Position numbers and translations under genes: made by a program
The notes under the pieces: generated by a model
What the model saw: the letters and a program-made list of their open reading frames with translations, nothing else
Told to the model about the DNA's origin: nothing
Databases searched by the model: none
Assembly: GCF_042684665.1 (NCBI RefSeq)
Contig: NZ_JBHULY010000034.1
Location: forward strand, 186,001 to 250,000
DNA from: Jejuia rubra
GTDB taxonomy: Bacteria; Bacteroidota; Bacteroidia; Flavobacteriales; Flavobacteriaceae
DNA: 64,000 nucleotides
Direction of reading: 5' to 3'
Shown: one piece after another, positions 52,823-62,421 of the stretch
Layout: every line of letters starts with the position of its first letter
Numbering within the stretch: position 1 is the stretch's first letter

Positions 52823-55800
52823 TTAATCCTCCACCAAAACCCAATCGCCTTTGGCGATTAATGGTTCGGCCTGTTTGTATTTTAAGGTTTTGTTTTCACC
52901 GTTTAATACATGCTTGATGGTAACCCGGTCGTTACGGCCAATTTTAGGTCGGTCGCGTACGATGGTTTCCACTACCTGTTGTTGGCGTTGGGTATTCCCC
53001 GCGGCCCTGTTTTGTGCCGAGCGCTCGTCCAAATTCGGGATTTCCTCTTTTGAGGTTTCCACTTTTTCGCGCTTTCTGGCTCTGGCTTCTTGAATCGTGT
53101 CTTGCGTTTCCTGTGGCAGTTCCCCTTTAAATAGGAAGGAAATCACATCCTTGTTCACGTCGTCAATCATCGCTTTAAAGAGTTCAAAGGCTTCAAACTT
53201 GTAAATCAACAACGGGTCTTTTTGCTCATGCACCGCCAATTGCACGGACTGCTTTAATTCGTCCATTTTGCGCAAATGGGTTTTCCAAGCATCATCGATA
53301 ATGGCTAAAGCGATATTTTTCTCAAAATCGGTAATCAACTGTTTACCTTGGGTTTCGTAAGCCTTTTCCAAATCGGTGACCACATTCAAACTCTTTACCC
53401 CATCCGTAAATGGCACTACGATACGTTTGAATTTATCACCCTGGTTTTCATATACATTTTTAATCACCGGGAAAGCCAAGTCAGCATTGCGCTCCATTTT
53501 TTCGCGGTAATGCTCAAATGCTGTTTTGTATATCGTAGATGTAATTTCCTGAGCGGATAGTTTTCCAAACTCCTCCTCGGAAATTGGTGAACTCATCGAG
53601 AAATAACGGATCAATTCAAACTCAAAATTCTTAAAGTCGTTCGCGTCTTTATTAGTTTGGGCAATGCCTTCCGAAGTGTCAAAAATCATATTCGCCAAAT
53701 CTACACGAAGTCTTTCCCCGTGTAAAGCATGACGGCGACGCTTGTACACCACTTCACGTTGCGCATTCATAACATCATCATATTCCAACAAACGCTTACG
53801 TACCCCAAAGTTGTTTTCCTCCACCTTCTTTTGGGCTCGCTCAATAGATTTTGAAATCATGGAATGCTGAATCACTTCGCCTTCTTTCAATCCCATGCGG
53901 TCCATCATTTTCGCAATACGCTCACTACCAAACAAGCGCATCAAATTATCCTCAAGCGATACATAAAACTGGGAGCTACCCACATCCCCTTGACGACCAG
54001 CACGACCACGTAACTGTCTATCCACACGGCGTGAATCGTGACGCTCCGTACCTACAATGGCCAAACCGCCAGCGGCTTTTACTTCATCACTCAACTTAAT
54101 ATCAGTACCACGACCGGCCATGTTGGTGGCTATGGTTACTTGGCCTTTTCTACCAGCCTCATCTACAATTTCAGCTTCTTTTTTGTGCTGTTTTGCGTTC
54201 AAAATGTTGTGCGGAATTTTACGAATGCTCAACATTTTTCCTAGCAATTCCGAAATCTCAACCGAAGTGGTACCAATCAACACCGGACGACCGGCATTGG
54301 ACAATTGGGTTACTTCGTCAATTACGGCATTATATTTTTCACGTTTTGTTTTATATACCAAATCCTCTCTATCATCACGGGCAATAGGTCTGTTGGTTGG
54401 GATTTCAACAACATCCAATTTGTAGATCTCCCAAAACTCACCAGCCTCAGTTACTGCTGTACCCGTCATACCAGATAGCTTACGGTACATTCTAAAGTAA
54501 TTCTGTAAAGTAACCGTAGCGAAGGTTTGTGTGGCATCCTCAATCTTTACATTTTCTTTGGCCTCGATGGCTTGGTGCAATCCGTCCGAGTAACGACGTC
54601 CATCCATGATACGGCCAGTTTGCTCGTCCACAATCATCACCTTGTTGTCCATCACCACATATTGAGTATCCTTTTCAAACAGGGCATAAGCTTTCAGCAA
54701 TTGGTTCAGGGTATGGATACGTTCGGATTTTACACCAAACTCTTTAAATAGCTCTTCTTTTTGAGCCGCTTCTTCCTCTTTTGAAAGTCCTTTTTCTTCG
54801 ATTTTGGCAATTTCAATACCAATTTCTGGCATTACGAAAAAGTCAGGATCGTCCTTACCAGAAAGGTAATCCACGCCTTTATCGGTCAACTCTATCTGAT
54901 TGTTTTTCTCATCGATCACATAATACAGTTCCGCATCCACTTTTGGCATTTCGCGGTTGTTGTCCTGCATGTAGAAGTTCTCGGTTTTTTGAAGCAATTG
55001 CTTTACGCCTTCTTCAGATAAAAACTTAATCAAGGCTTTGTTCTTCGGAATCCCGCGATATACGCGCAACAATTGAAAGCCTCCTTCTTTAGTGTCGCCT
55101 TCTTTGATTAGCTTTTTTGCTTCGGCTAAAACACCAGTTAAATATTTACGCTGTACGCTAACGATGTCATCTACCTTAGGTTTTAATTCGGTAAATTCAT
55201 GGTGGTCTCCTTTTGGAATTGGTCCCGAAATAATCAATGGTGTACGGGCATCATCCACCAAAACAGAATCCACTTCATCCACAATTGCATAATGGTGCGG
55301 ACGTTGTACCAAATCATCTGGCGAGTGCGACATATTATCCCGTAGGTAATCAAAACCAAATTCATTATTGGTTCCGTAAGTGATATCTGCGTTGTACGCT
55401 TTTTTACGCGCAGCGGAATTGGGTTGGTGGTAGTCGATACAATCCACGCTCAATCCGTGGAACTCAAAAATCGGTGCCATCCATGCGCTATCCCGTTTAG
55501 CCAAATAGTCGTTTACCGTCACCAAATGCACACCTTTTCCCGCTAGAGCATTCAAATAAACAGGTAATGTAGCCACCAATGTTTTACCTTCACCCGTTTG
55601 CATCTCCGCAATTTTTCCTTGATGTAATGCAATACCGCCAATTAGCTGTACGTCATAATGCACCATATCCCAAGTAATTGGTTTCCCGGCAGCATCCCAG
55701 GAATTGGCCCAAGTAGCACTTTCTCCATCTAAGGTAACATAAGTCTTTTCACCTGATAAACTGCGGTCAAACTCATTGGCTGCCACAGTAATTTCGGTAT

Positions 55801-56176
55801 TATTTACAAAACGCTTTGCGGTTTCCTTTACTACGGCAAAAGCCTCAGGCAAAATATCGTTCAGCACGCCTTCGGTCACCTTATAAGCATCATCTTTTAA
55901 TTGGTCAATCTGCTCATAAATATCCTCGCGGGCGTCAATGTCTTCAGTGTTTTCGGCTTCTTCGGTAAGACTGGCAATCCGATCGCTAATCTCCTTTGTC
56001 GCTTCGGCTATTTTCGCCTTAAATTCGGCTGTCTTTCCCCTTAATTCGTCATGCGATAGAGCCTCAAGCCCGCTTTCAAAGGTCTTAATTTGGTCCACTA
56101 TCGGTGTAATGGCCTTTACGTCCTGTTTCGATTTGTCTCCAACAAATACTTTTAAGACTGAATCTAATAAACCCAT
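52823..56176 (-). CDS. secA: Preprotein translocase ATPase SecA
   Basis: The 1,117-aa motor drives Sec-dependent export through SecYEG. Walker A is M-Q-T-G-E-G-K-T at about 192-199. The DEAD-like box is V-D-E-V-D-S-V-L-V-D-D-A-R-T-P-L-I-I-S-G, and H-D-S-R-R-V-D-R-Q-L-R-G-R-A-G-R-Q-G-D is motif VI. It is over 200 residues longer than E. coli SecA because of insertions near residues 60-100, 130-170 and 330-500, as usual in Bacteroidota. It ends in K-G-D-W-V-L-V-E-D with no C-terminal zinc-binding motif, again as in this phylum. Confidence 0.96.
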   Translation of the reverse strand: MGLLDSVLKVFVGDKSKQDVKAITPIVDQIKTFESGLEALSHDELRGKTAEFKAKIAEATKEISDRIASLTEEAENTEDIDAREDIYEQIDQLKDDAYKVTEGVLNDILPEAFAVVKETAKRFVNNTEITVAANEFDRSLSGEKTYVTLDGESATWANSWDAAGKPITWDMVHYDVQLIGGIALHQGKIAEMQTGEGKTLVATLPVYLNALAGKGVHLVTVNDYLAKRDSAWMAPIFEFHGLSVDCIDYHQPNSAARKKAYNADITYGTNNEFGFDYLRDNMSHSPDDLVQRPHHYAIVDEVDSVLVDDARTPLIISGPIPKGDHHEFTELKPKVDDIVSVQRKYLTGVLAEAKKLIKEGDTKEGGFQLLRVYRGIPKNKALIKFLSEEGVKQLLQKTENFYMQDNNREMPKVDAELYYVIDEKNNQIELTDKGVDYLSGKDDPDFFVMPEIGIEIAKIEEKGLSKEEEAAQKEELFKEFGVKSERIHTLNQLLKAYALFEKDTQYVVMDNKVMIVDEQTGRIMDGRRYSDGLHQAIEAKENVKIEDATQTFATVTLQNYFRMYRKLSGMTGTAVTEAGEFWEIYKLDVVEIPTNRPIARDDREDLVYKTKREKYNAVIDEVTQLSNAGRPVLIGTTSVEISELLGKMLSIRKIPHNILNAKQHKKEAEIVDEAGRKGQVTIATNMAGRGTDIKLSDEVKAAGGLAIVGTERHDSRRVDRQLRGRAGRQGDVGSSQFYVSLEDNLMRLFGSERIAKMMDRMGLKEGEVIQHSMISKSIERAQKKVEENNFGVRKRLLEYDDVMNAQREVVYKRRRHALHGERLRVDLANMIFDTSEGIAQTNKDANDFKNFEFELIRYFSMSSPISEEEFGKLSAQEITSTIYKTAFEHYREKMERNADLAFPVIKNVYENQGDKFKRIVVPFTDGVKSLNVVTDLEKAYETQGKQLITDFEKNIALAIIDDAWKTHLRKMDELKQSVQLAVHEQKDPLLIYKFEAFELFKAMIDDVNKDVISFLFKGELPQETQDTIQEARARKREKVETSKEEIPNLDERSAQNRAAGNTQRQQQVVETIVRDRPKIGRNDRVTIKHVLNGENKTLKYKQAEPLIAKGDWVLVED

Positions 56177-56292
56177 GTGATTTTATTTTTATGTTATCCT
56201 AGGCTCTGCCTAGCGCTATATCTACTTTAATTATGTGCTCAAAAGCGTATCCAAAGATACATTTTGTTAAGCGTTTTGCTCCCAAAAGGATA

Positions 56293-56320
56293 CAAAAAAA
56301 GCCTCAAATCGAGACTTTTT
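56293..56320 (-). terminator. Terminator after the DUF2795 gene
   Basis: AAAAAGCCTC (56296-56305) and GAGACTTTTT (56311-56320) pair with one wobble and a 5-nt loop. On the minus strand a T run follows. It ends transcription of the DUF2795 gene before secA. Confidence 0.75.
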
Positions 56321-56342
56321 AACTAATCTTTATGCTTTATGT

Positions 56343-56564
56343 TTAATATTCATCTTCGTTCCAAAGATAATCCTCATCCGTTGGATAATCAGACCAGATT
56401 TCCTCAATCGAATCATAAGAATCACCTTCATCCTCGATAGACTGTAAATTCTCGACCACCTCCAAAGGCGCACCAGTTCTAATGGCATAATCAATCAATT
56501 CATCCTTTGTCGCTGGCCACGGCGCATCACTTAAATACGATGCTAGTTCTAAAGTCCAATACAT
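56343..56564 (-). CDS. DUF2795 domain protein
   Basis: The 73-aa protein starts at the ATG at 56564 (M-Y-W-T-L-E-L-A-S-Y-L); an in-frame upstream ATG at 56672 would add 36 residues of poor quality. The N-terminal 50 residues carry the DUF2795 pattern (L-A-S-Y-L-S-D-A-P-W-P-A-T-K-D-E-L-I-D-Y-A, A-P-L-E-V-V-E-N-L), and the tail is acidic and ends in E-D-E-Y. Family members are small soluble proteins of unknown function, common in Bacteroidota. Confidence 0.85.
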   Translation of the reverse strand: MYWTLELASYLSDAPWPATKDELIDYAIRTGAPLEVVENLQSIEDEGDSYDSIEEIWSDYPTDEDYLWNEDEY

Positions 56565-56737
56565 TTCTTGTACATTTAATTTTTTGCAAAAATAATTTTT
56601 TAGTTCAAACAGACAAGAAAAAAATGAAATATTTAAATCATTAATAAAAAGAACGTCTCTTACTCTACTCAAACATTTGAAATTATCTTTGCCATGTTAA
56701 TAATAGCGCAACATAACAGCTTTTCTGAATTTTATTT

Positions 56738-56843
56738 TGGGCGTTACCACAAGGGGCGGGCTTTCACTACTCGCTCTCTCCGAGGAGCTCAAACATATAG
56801 CCTGCGCTGAGCGCAGTCGAAGCGTTCAATCCCTAACGCGGAA
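56738..56843. repeat. Dispersed GGGCGTTA...TAACGC element, copy B, with nested REP
   Basis: It shares TTGGGCGTTACC, GGGCTTTCACTACTC, CTCAAACA and TTCAATCCCTAACGCGG in the same order with copy A (29299-29390). Between CAAACA and the last block it carries about 22 extra bases containing CTGCGCTGAGCGCAGTCGAA, the same repeat seen in topB. It therefore looks like one repeat inserted in another. Confidence 0.7.
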
Positions 56844-56956
56844 CCCACCCCTCGCCCCTCCAGGGAGGGGAACACCACTCTGCTTAAAAAAGTGGGCATC
56901 AGTGTAAATTCGAAACTGCTATTTAAGAATTCCAAGGGCTTAAATTCCGTTGCACT

Positions 56957-56984
56957 AAACTTCAAACTTCAAACTTCAAACTTC
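56957..56984. repeat. Tandem heptamer (AAACTTC) x4
   Basis: Four exact copies of AAACTTC are followed by imperfect ATGCTTCGCGCTTC. Similar words (TTTCGAGTTTCAGGTTTC) occur inverted near 62300-62320. It is probably a slippage-generated simple repeat located 19 bp after the cob(I)alamin transferase stop. Confidence 0.75.
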
Positions 56985-57003
56985 ATGCTTCGCGCTTCCA
57001 GCT

Positions 57004-57576
57004 TTACTTCTTCTCAGGAATCCATTTAATTTCATTTGCTTGCAAGTCGTACGACAACTTCCGTGCCAATACAAAAAGGTAGTCAGAAAGGCGGTTAAGG
57101 TAAGTTAGGGCATTGGGTTCGAAGGGTTCCAGTTCATTCAATGCCGAAGCCAATCGCTCAGCACGCCTACAAACGCAACGGGCAATATGACAGAATGACA
57201 CGGTTTGATGTCCGCCAGGCAACACAAAGTGTGTCATCGGGGGCAAAGCCTCATTCATTTGGTCCATTTCCTGCTCCAAAAGTTCAATGTCGCTCGAGGT
57301 GATTTTCTCAATATTCAAACGCTCTTTGCCACTTTTTAAAACTGCTTTTTCTGGGTCGGTAGCCAAAATGGCCCCTACGATAAATAGTTTGTCCTGAACA
57401 GTAATGAGCAACTCTTTGTAATGCTCGTTGATATCCTGGTCACGAATCATTCCTAAGTGGGAGTTCAGTTCGTCCACTGTGCCATAACTGTCAATCCTAA
57501 TATGGTGTTTTGGCACACGCGTGCCTCCAAAAAGTGCGGTCGTGCCTTTATCTCCTGTTTTTGTGTAAATCTTCAT
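57004..57576 (-). CDS. PduO-type ATP:cob(I)alamin adenosyltransferase
   Basis: The 190-aa trimeric enzyme makes adenosylcobalamin from cob(I)alamin and ATP. Diagnostic parts are the N-terminal I-Y-T-K-T-G-D-K-G-T-T-A-L-F-G-G (ATP loop), S-Y-G-T-V-D-E-L-N-S and C-R-R-A-E-R-L (catalytic arginine region), with Y-L-N-R-L-S-D-Y-L-F-V near the end. The start and length are normal. No cobalamin-dependent enzyme is adjacent. Confidence 0.93.
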   Translation of the reverse strand: MKIYTKTGDKGTTALFGGTRVPKHHIRIDSYGTVDELNSHLGMIRDQDINEHYKELLITVQDKLFIVGAILATDPEKAVLKSGKERLNIEKITSSDIELLEQEMDQMNEALPPMTHFVLPGGHQTVSFCHIARCVCRRAERLASALNELEPFEPNALTYLNRLSDYLFVLARKLSYDLQANEIKWIPEKK

Positions 57577-57748
57577 ATAGCGAAGTTATTGCATTTCAAA
57601 GAGTTTTACAATGTATTCTGAGCCCAGAAGTGTTAATATCTTCTTGATAAATTCAGGAATACCGCAAAAATGCTGTTGCTTTTTGTAGGTAATTTATTGG
57701 TTGAAACATCAAATTCATCTAAAAGCTAAACGATATAACTCCTAATTT

Positions 57749-59752
57749 ATGAAAAAAACTACTTTACTTTTATTTTTTATTTCTTTGTCGTGTTTTGTTG
57801 ACGCTCAGTCCTTTATAGGCTATTTGTCCGATAATTACAGCGGTGTCCATGGCCTGATTTCAAACCCGGCCAATATTGCGGACTCCAGACTAAAACTGGA
57901 CATTAATTTGGCTGGAGCAAGTGGCTTTGCGGCTAACGATTATTATGGCATTAATATTTTTGATTCATTTAAGGATACCTACAGTTTCAATACCGACCCC
58001 AAAAAAACTCCTACTAATGACAATAATGGGCTTGGAAATATTGATGTGCTGGGGCCGTCGGTAATGTTCAGCCTTTCGGAGAAAAGTTCCATTGCGGTAT
58101 TTACTAGGGGAAGATTTTTTTTCAACGCTAATGAGCTCAATGGAAATTCTATCGAATCGTTGGATGATGAGGATGTTGCTGATTTCAATATTAATGAGGG
58201 CAATTTTGATTTCCTAGCCAATGCATGGGCAGAAGTTGGGATAACCTATGCAAGAGTGATTTGGGATGACCGTCAGAACTTTTTAAAAGGGGGTGCCTCA
58301 ATCAAATATTTGAAAGGCATGGGGAGTATTTATGGCGTAGGCAATAATGTTACCATAAATTACGACGAAGACGGTACCGACCTCGGTGGCGGACAGACGA
58401 CGGGAAGTATTTCATCCACGGGGTTTATCAACTACGGCCGATTTGACGAATTTGACAACGATAATTACGAATATGAGGTTCCGGATAATGCCTCTGGTTT
58501 TGCTTTCGATGTAGGATTTGTTTACGAATGGCGCCCAGACTACTATGACTACAGGTCGGGCGGTGCCTTCAAAAATGAACGTGCTTTAAACAAATACAAG
58601 TTAAAATTAGGGTTGTCTATAACCGATATTGGTTCCATCAACTATAAAGATGGCATCAAGGAAGGCTACAACATTACCAACACAGGGGTGAGCGAGGACG
58701 AGTTTGATAATGCTGACGATATTGGGGATTTTTTGAACAACTTTTATACGCAGACGGACGCTGGGGTAGGCTATGATGTCGATCTTCCGACCGCATTGCA
58801 TTTTAACGCGGATTATAATTTTAATGGTAAGTTCTATTTAAACCTGAATACGGATTTTTCGGTAATGAAAAAAAGTAGAAAAACAGCCAACCGCGTGGCG
58901 AACAATGTGTCGCTCACCCCACGATATGAAAGCAAATGGTTTGGGTTTTATCTGCCACTGACCGTGGTTGAGGGTAGCGGTTTCAGAATTGGTGCAGGCT
59001 TGCGTGCAGGGCCATTGTATTTGGGCTCTGGTTCCATTATATCGGCGTTTGCTAGTGATAACAACCGACAGGCGGATGTTTATGCCGGTTTAAAAATTCC
59101 GTTCTTCCATAAAGACTCCAAGGATAAAGATGGAGATGGCATCTTGGATAAATATGACGATTGTCCTTCAAAACCTGGTCCTGTTGAAAATAACGGTTGT
59201 CCTTGGGGCGATAAGGATAAAGATGATGTTTTGGATAACGAAGACAAATGTCCAGATGAAAAAGGACCTGCCGAAAATAATGGATGTCCATGGACGGATA
59301 CTGACGGGGACGGTATTCCTGATAAGGATGACGTTTGTGTCAACACCCCTGGCGATGCTGAAAACAATGGTTGTCCGAAGAAAGTTATTGAAAAGGTTCA
59401 AAAGGATTTGAACGAGTACGCTAAAGTAATTCTGTTTGATTACGGTACGCCGGTAATCAATCAAGAATCTTATGAGGTATTGAACGACATCGTTAAAATA
59501 TTAAAAGAATACCCAAATGCTAGATTTATGATTGAGGGGCATACAGATAGCACAAGTAGTAGCGGATGGAACCAAAGGCTGTCGGAAAACAGAGCCAATT
59601 CTGTGCTGAAGTTTTTGGTGGACAATGGCGTAAATCCATCAAGGTTGACGGCCAAAGGCTATGGTGAGACCAAGCCAATTGCTCCAAATGACACCAAAGA
59701 AGGTAGGGCACTGAACAGAAGGGTAGAGATCAATTTGATTAAATCTAATTAA
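57749..59752 (+). CDS. DUF5723 beta-barrel-like protein with TSP3 repeats and OmpA domain
   Basis: In this 667-aa protein the signal peptide (1-20) ends V-D-A-Q, and residues 21-450 are a DUF5723-like predicted outer-membrane barrel with many G-Y/F beta strands. Residues 455-550 hold thrombospondin type 3-like calcium-binding repeats (D-K-D-G-D-G-I-L-D, D-D-C-P-S, E-N-N-G-C-P-W). The last 110 residues form an OmpA peptidoglycan-binding domain (I-L-F-D-Y-G-T, G-H-T-D-S-T, N-R-R-V-E-I-N). It likely anchors the outer membrane to the cell wall. A paralogue lacking the OmpA part follows 175 bp downstream. Confidence 0.88.
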   Translation: MKKTTLLLFFISLSCFVDAQSFIGYLSDNYSGVHGLISNPANIADSRLKLDINLAGASGFAANDYYGINIFDSFKDTYSFNTDPKKTPTNDNNGLGNIDVLGPSVMFSLSEKSSIAVFTRGRFFFNANELNGNSIESLDDEDVADFNINEGNFDFLANAWAEVGITYARVIWDDRQNFLKGGASIKYLKGMGSIYGVGNNVTINYDEDGTDLGGGQTTGSISSTGFINYGRFDEFDNDNYEYEVPDNASGFAFDVGFVYEWRPDYYDYRSGGAFKNERALNKYKLKLGLSITDIGSINYKDGIKEGYNITNTGVSEDEFDNADDIGDFLNNFYTQTDAGVGYDVDLPTALHFNADYNFNGKFYLNLNTDFSVMKKSRKTANRVANNVSLTPRYESKWFGFYLPLTVVEGSGFRIGAGLRAGPLYLGSGSIISAFASDNNRQADVYAGLKIPFFHKDSKDKDGDGILDKYDDCPSKPGPVENNGCPWGDKDKDDVLDNEDKCPDEKGPAENNGCPWTDTDGDGIPDKDDVCVNTPGDAENNGCPKKVIEKVQKDLNEYAKVILFDYGTPVINQESYEVLNDIVKILKEYPNARFMIEGHTDSTSSSGWNQRLSENRANSVLKFLVDNGVNPSRLTAKGYGETKPIAPNDTKEGRALNRRVEINLIKSN

Positions 59753-59772
59753 TATTAATACAACTGGTTAAC

Positions 59773-59806
59773 AAATCCCGGGGCATTTATGTTCCGGGAT
59801 TTTTTT
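59773..59806 (+). terminator. Strong terminator between the two DUF5723 genes
   Basis: AAATCCCGG (59773-59781) and CCGGGATTT (59794-59802) form a perfect 9-bp stem, followed by further T residues. It shows that the paralogues are separate transcripts. Confidence 0.88.
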
Positions 59807-59927
59807 GCCTGATATTCAGTGATATTTTGAAGGAAACCATCAATGAATCAACATTTTGTGCATTTAAACGATTATTAATTAGATTTTTTCACCAAACATT
59901 TACCTTTAAGTAACCAAATAGATTGCT

Positions 59928-61502
59928 ATGAAAAAAATTACCTTGCTGGCCATGCTCCTTTTAGGTTTTCAGTGGCTTCAATCCCAATCTTACCTCGGGT
60001 TTCTTACGGATAATTACAGCGGTATCCACGGTGTAATTTCAAATCCCGCTAATATTTCGGATTCAAATTATAAAGTGGATGTCAACCTAATTGGCGTGAG
60101 CACGTTTGTTGGGAATGATTATTATGGTGTCAATGTGATGGATGTGTTCAAAGACGAGTATGATTTTGATGCAGACGCCAAAAAGTCGCCTTCCATGGAT
60201 AATAATTTGGGGTTGAATACCGATGTTCTGGGACTTGCATTCATGCTGAATCTCAATCAAAAAAGCTCAATCGCTATATTTTCAAGAGCACGCTCCTTTG
60301 TGAATATTAATGAAATTAATGGTGAAACTGCCGATGCATTGGATGATAAAACCACCGAGGATTTCAATGTGAACGAAGGTGATTTCTATGGGTTTGGTCA
60401 CGGTTGGATTGAGGTAGGGGCGACTTACGCCAGAACCCTTATGGATAACGGACAGCACTTCTTAAAAGGGGGCGTCTCGGTTAAATATCTTCAAGGCGCA
60501 GGGAGCGTTTACGCTATGGGACGAAACGTTATGATTGCGTATGATGCCGACGGTACCGATTTAGGAGGTGGTGAGACCACTGGTAGTATTTCTTCCACAG
60601 GGGAAATAACCTATGGGCGCTATGACGACTTTGATGCTGAAAATTACGATTACGAACTACCCGATGCTACAGGAATTGGGGGAGATATCGGGTTTGTTTA
60701 CGAATGGCGACCTGATTATGCCAATTCCAGTTCAAATGAAAAAGGCACTAATAAATATAAGTTGAAGGTCGGACTTTCCTTAACCGATATTGGAAAGATA
60801 AGCTATGATGACGGTTTGGCCGAAACGTACAACATTACTAATAGTGACGTGAGCGAAGAAGATTTTGAGGATGCCGATAGCGTCGATGATATTTTGAACA
60901 CTTTTTATACCTTGACCGGTACCCAGAGGGGTGTCGAGGCTTCTTTGCCAATGGCGGCACATTTGAATGTGGATTTAAGTTTAAGCCCAAAATTCTATAT
61001 CAACGCCAATGCGGATTATTCGCTAATTTCAAATGGCTCTGAAAACGCCAATCGCATTTTAAATACGGTTACGCTTACCCCAAGGTTTGAAAGCAAATGG
61101 TTCAGTTTTTTTGTGCCACTGAGCTATATTGAATATAACGGGTTTCAAGTAGGGGCAGGGTTGCGTGCTGGCCCACTATATGTTGGCTCTGGGGCATTGA
61201 TTTCGGCATTCACGAATCAGGAAACTATGGGGGCTGATGTGTATGCGGGCTTAAAAATTCCGTTGTACCAATCTCGCAATAAAACTTTTAAAAGTAAAAG
61301 AAGCCAAAAAGGCGATTATGATGGAGATGGTGTTGCCGACAAAGATGATAAGTGTCCTGAGGACGCCGGGCCTGCTGAAAATAATGGCTGTCCTTATTAT
61401 GATAAGGATGTGGATGGTGTTCCTGATCATCTTGATAAGTGTCCGAAGGAATATGGATCACCTGATAATGGTGGCTGTCCCAAGAAAAAGACAGAAAAAT
61501 AG
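59928..61502 (+). CDS. DUF5723 paralogue without an OmpA domain
   Basis: The 524-aa protein closely parallels its neighbour: shared S-Y-L-G-F-L-T-D-N-Y-S-G, S-N-P-A-N-I, Y-D-(E/A)-D-G-T-D-L-G-G-G and G-A-G-L-R-A-G-P-L-Y segments show recent tandem duplication. It ends directly after two TSP3-like repeats (E-N-N-G-C-P, P-D-N-G-G-C-P-K-K-K), where the other gene continues into OmpA. Its N-terminal signal peptide is intact. Loss of the OmpA domain or separate origin of the longer form are both possible. Confidence 0.85.
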   Translation: MKKITLLAMLLLGFQWLQSQSYLGFLTDNYSGIHGVISNPANISDSNYKVDVNLIGVSTFVGNDYYGVNVMDVFKDEYDFDADAKKSPSMDNNLGLNTDVLGLAFMLNLNQKSSIAIFSRARSFVNINEINGETADALDDKTTEDFNVNEGDFYGFGHGWIEVGATYARTLMDNGQHFLKGGVSVKYLQGAGSVYAMGRNVMIAYDADGTDLGGGETTGSISSTGEITYGRYDDFDAENYDYELPDATGIGGDIGFVYEWRPDYANSSSNEKGTNKYKLKVGLSLTDIGKISYDDGLAETYNITNSDVSEEDFEDADSVDDILNTFYTLTGTQRGVEASLPMAAHLNVDLSLSPKFYINANADYSLISNGSENANRILNTVTLTPRFESKWFSFFVPLSYIEYNGFQVGAGLRAGPLYVGSGALISAFTNQETMGADVYAGLKIPLYQSRNKTFKSKRSQKGDYDGDGVADKDDKCPEDAGPAENNGCPYYDKDVDGVPDHLDKCPKEYGSPDNGGCPKKKTEK

Positions 61503-61525
61503 GGTAGGTTCCGGATTTTTTGGCT

Positions 61526-62296
61526 TTATAGTCGAATTCTAAAATGTTCCTTACCCTGCTCTTTACGAAAAAATACAAACCCCCAATGAAAGGTGTCAAT
61601 GGTAACAGTGACTTTTGGGTGCTGTTTGATAATTTCCCAAGCTTCTGTCATCCCTTTTGACCAGTAGATGTCGTCAAAAATAAATACGGAATCGTTATGG
61701 GCGGTTGGCAATAAGGTTTCAAAATAACGTATTGTGGCTTCTTTTTGGTGATTCCCGTCAAAGAAGATTAAATCGAATTTATTAGTTGCTAATTCTCCAA
61801 CAACTTTGTTGAAATCGGCATTGATAAATTCAATTTCATTGGACAGATTTTGATTTAAAATATCTTTTGAAAAATTATGAAGATTTGGGCATCCTTCCAC
61901 TGTTGTGATTCTTGCATTTGGTTGTCCGATACCCATAGCATGGGTGCCTATACCCAAAGACGTTCCGAGTTCCAATATGTGATTTGGTTTGAAATATTCG
62001 GATAAACGAAACAATAATTTTGCCCGTTTTAAAGGCGTACCCGATGTTTTTGCGATTTTGGTAACGTGCCTTTCGGATTGCTTCATTTTTTTTGAACCCG
62101 GCCCCAAATCATGGACTTTAATAAACCTGTCGGTCCGAAGCAATGAAGATTTATACTTCGCTAGACTTCCGTAAGAAGGATACTCTTTTTTGTCATAAAA
62201 ACATTGTGTTACCAAATCAAACACAAAAGGGGAGTGCACACCGTGCTGATTGGTGGACTTGAATAAAAACTTTATATATTGAATTAATTGGTACAA
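61526..62296 (-). CDS. Class I SAM-dependent O-methyltransferase-like protein
   Basis: The 256-aa protein has an AdoMet fold: motif I H-I-L-E-L-G-T-S-L-G-I-G-T, motif II V-E-G-C-P-N, I-N-A-D-F-N and the F-D-L-I-F-F-D-G-N-H strand, then F-I-F-D-D-I-Y-W-S-K-G-M-T-E-A-W. The N-terminal 60 residues (I-K-F-L-F-K-S-T-N-Q-H-G-V-H-S-P-F-V) are a conserved Bacteroidota extension. The open frame lacks ATG before the TTG at 62296 (Y-Q-L-I-Q-Y-I), so TTG is the likely start. Substrate is unknown. Confidence 0.83.
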   Translation of the reverse strand: MYQLIQYIKFLFKSTNQHGVHSPFVFDLVTQCFYDKKEYPSYGSLAKYKSSLLRTDRFIKVHDLGPGSKKMKQSERHVTKIAKTSGTPLKRAKLLFRLSEYFKPNHILELGTSLGIGTHAMGIGQPNARITTVEGCPNLHNFSKDILNQNLSNEIEFINADFNKVVGELATNKFDLIFFDGNHQKEATIRYFETLLPTAHNDSVFIFDDIYWSKGMTEAWEIIKQHPKVTVTIDTFHWGFVFFRKEQGKEHFRIRL

Positions 62297-62421
62297 TTTC
62301 AGTTTCGAGTTTCAGGTTTCAAATTTGTGGCTTAAACATGATTTTTATAGTTGGAATTTGGAATTTAGTTTTTGGAATTTTTACACGTTTCCTTTGCGCC
62401 TTCGCAACTTTGCGAGAAACA

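Larger units (their letters stand above)
56565..57003. other. Intergenic repeat region, no gene
   Basis: This stretch holds the second dispersed GGGCGTTA element and a CCCCTCC-AG-GGAGGGG hairpin (56855-56870). It ends in a short heptamer array. No coding region or recognisable RNA gene is supported. Confidence 0.6.
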
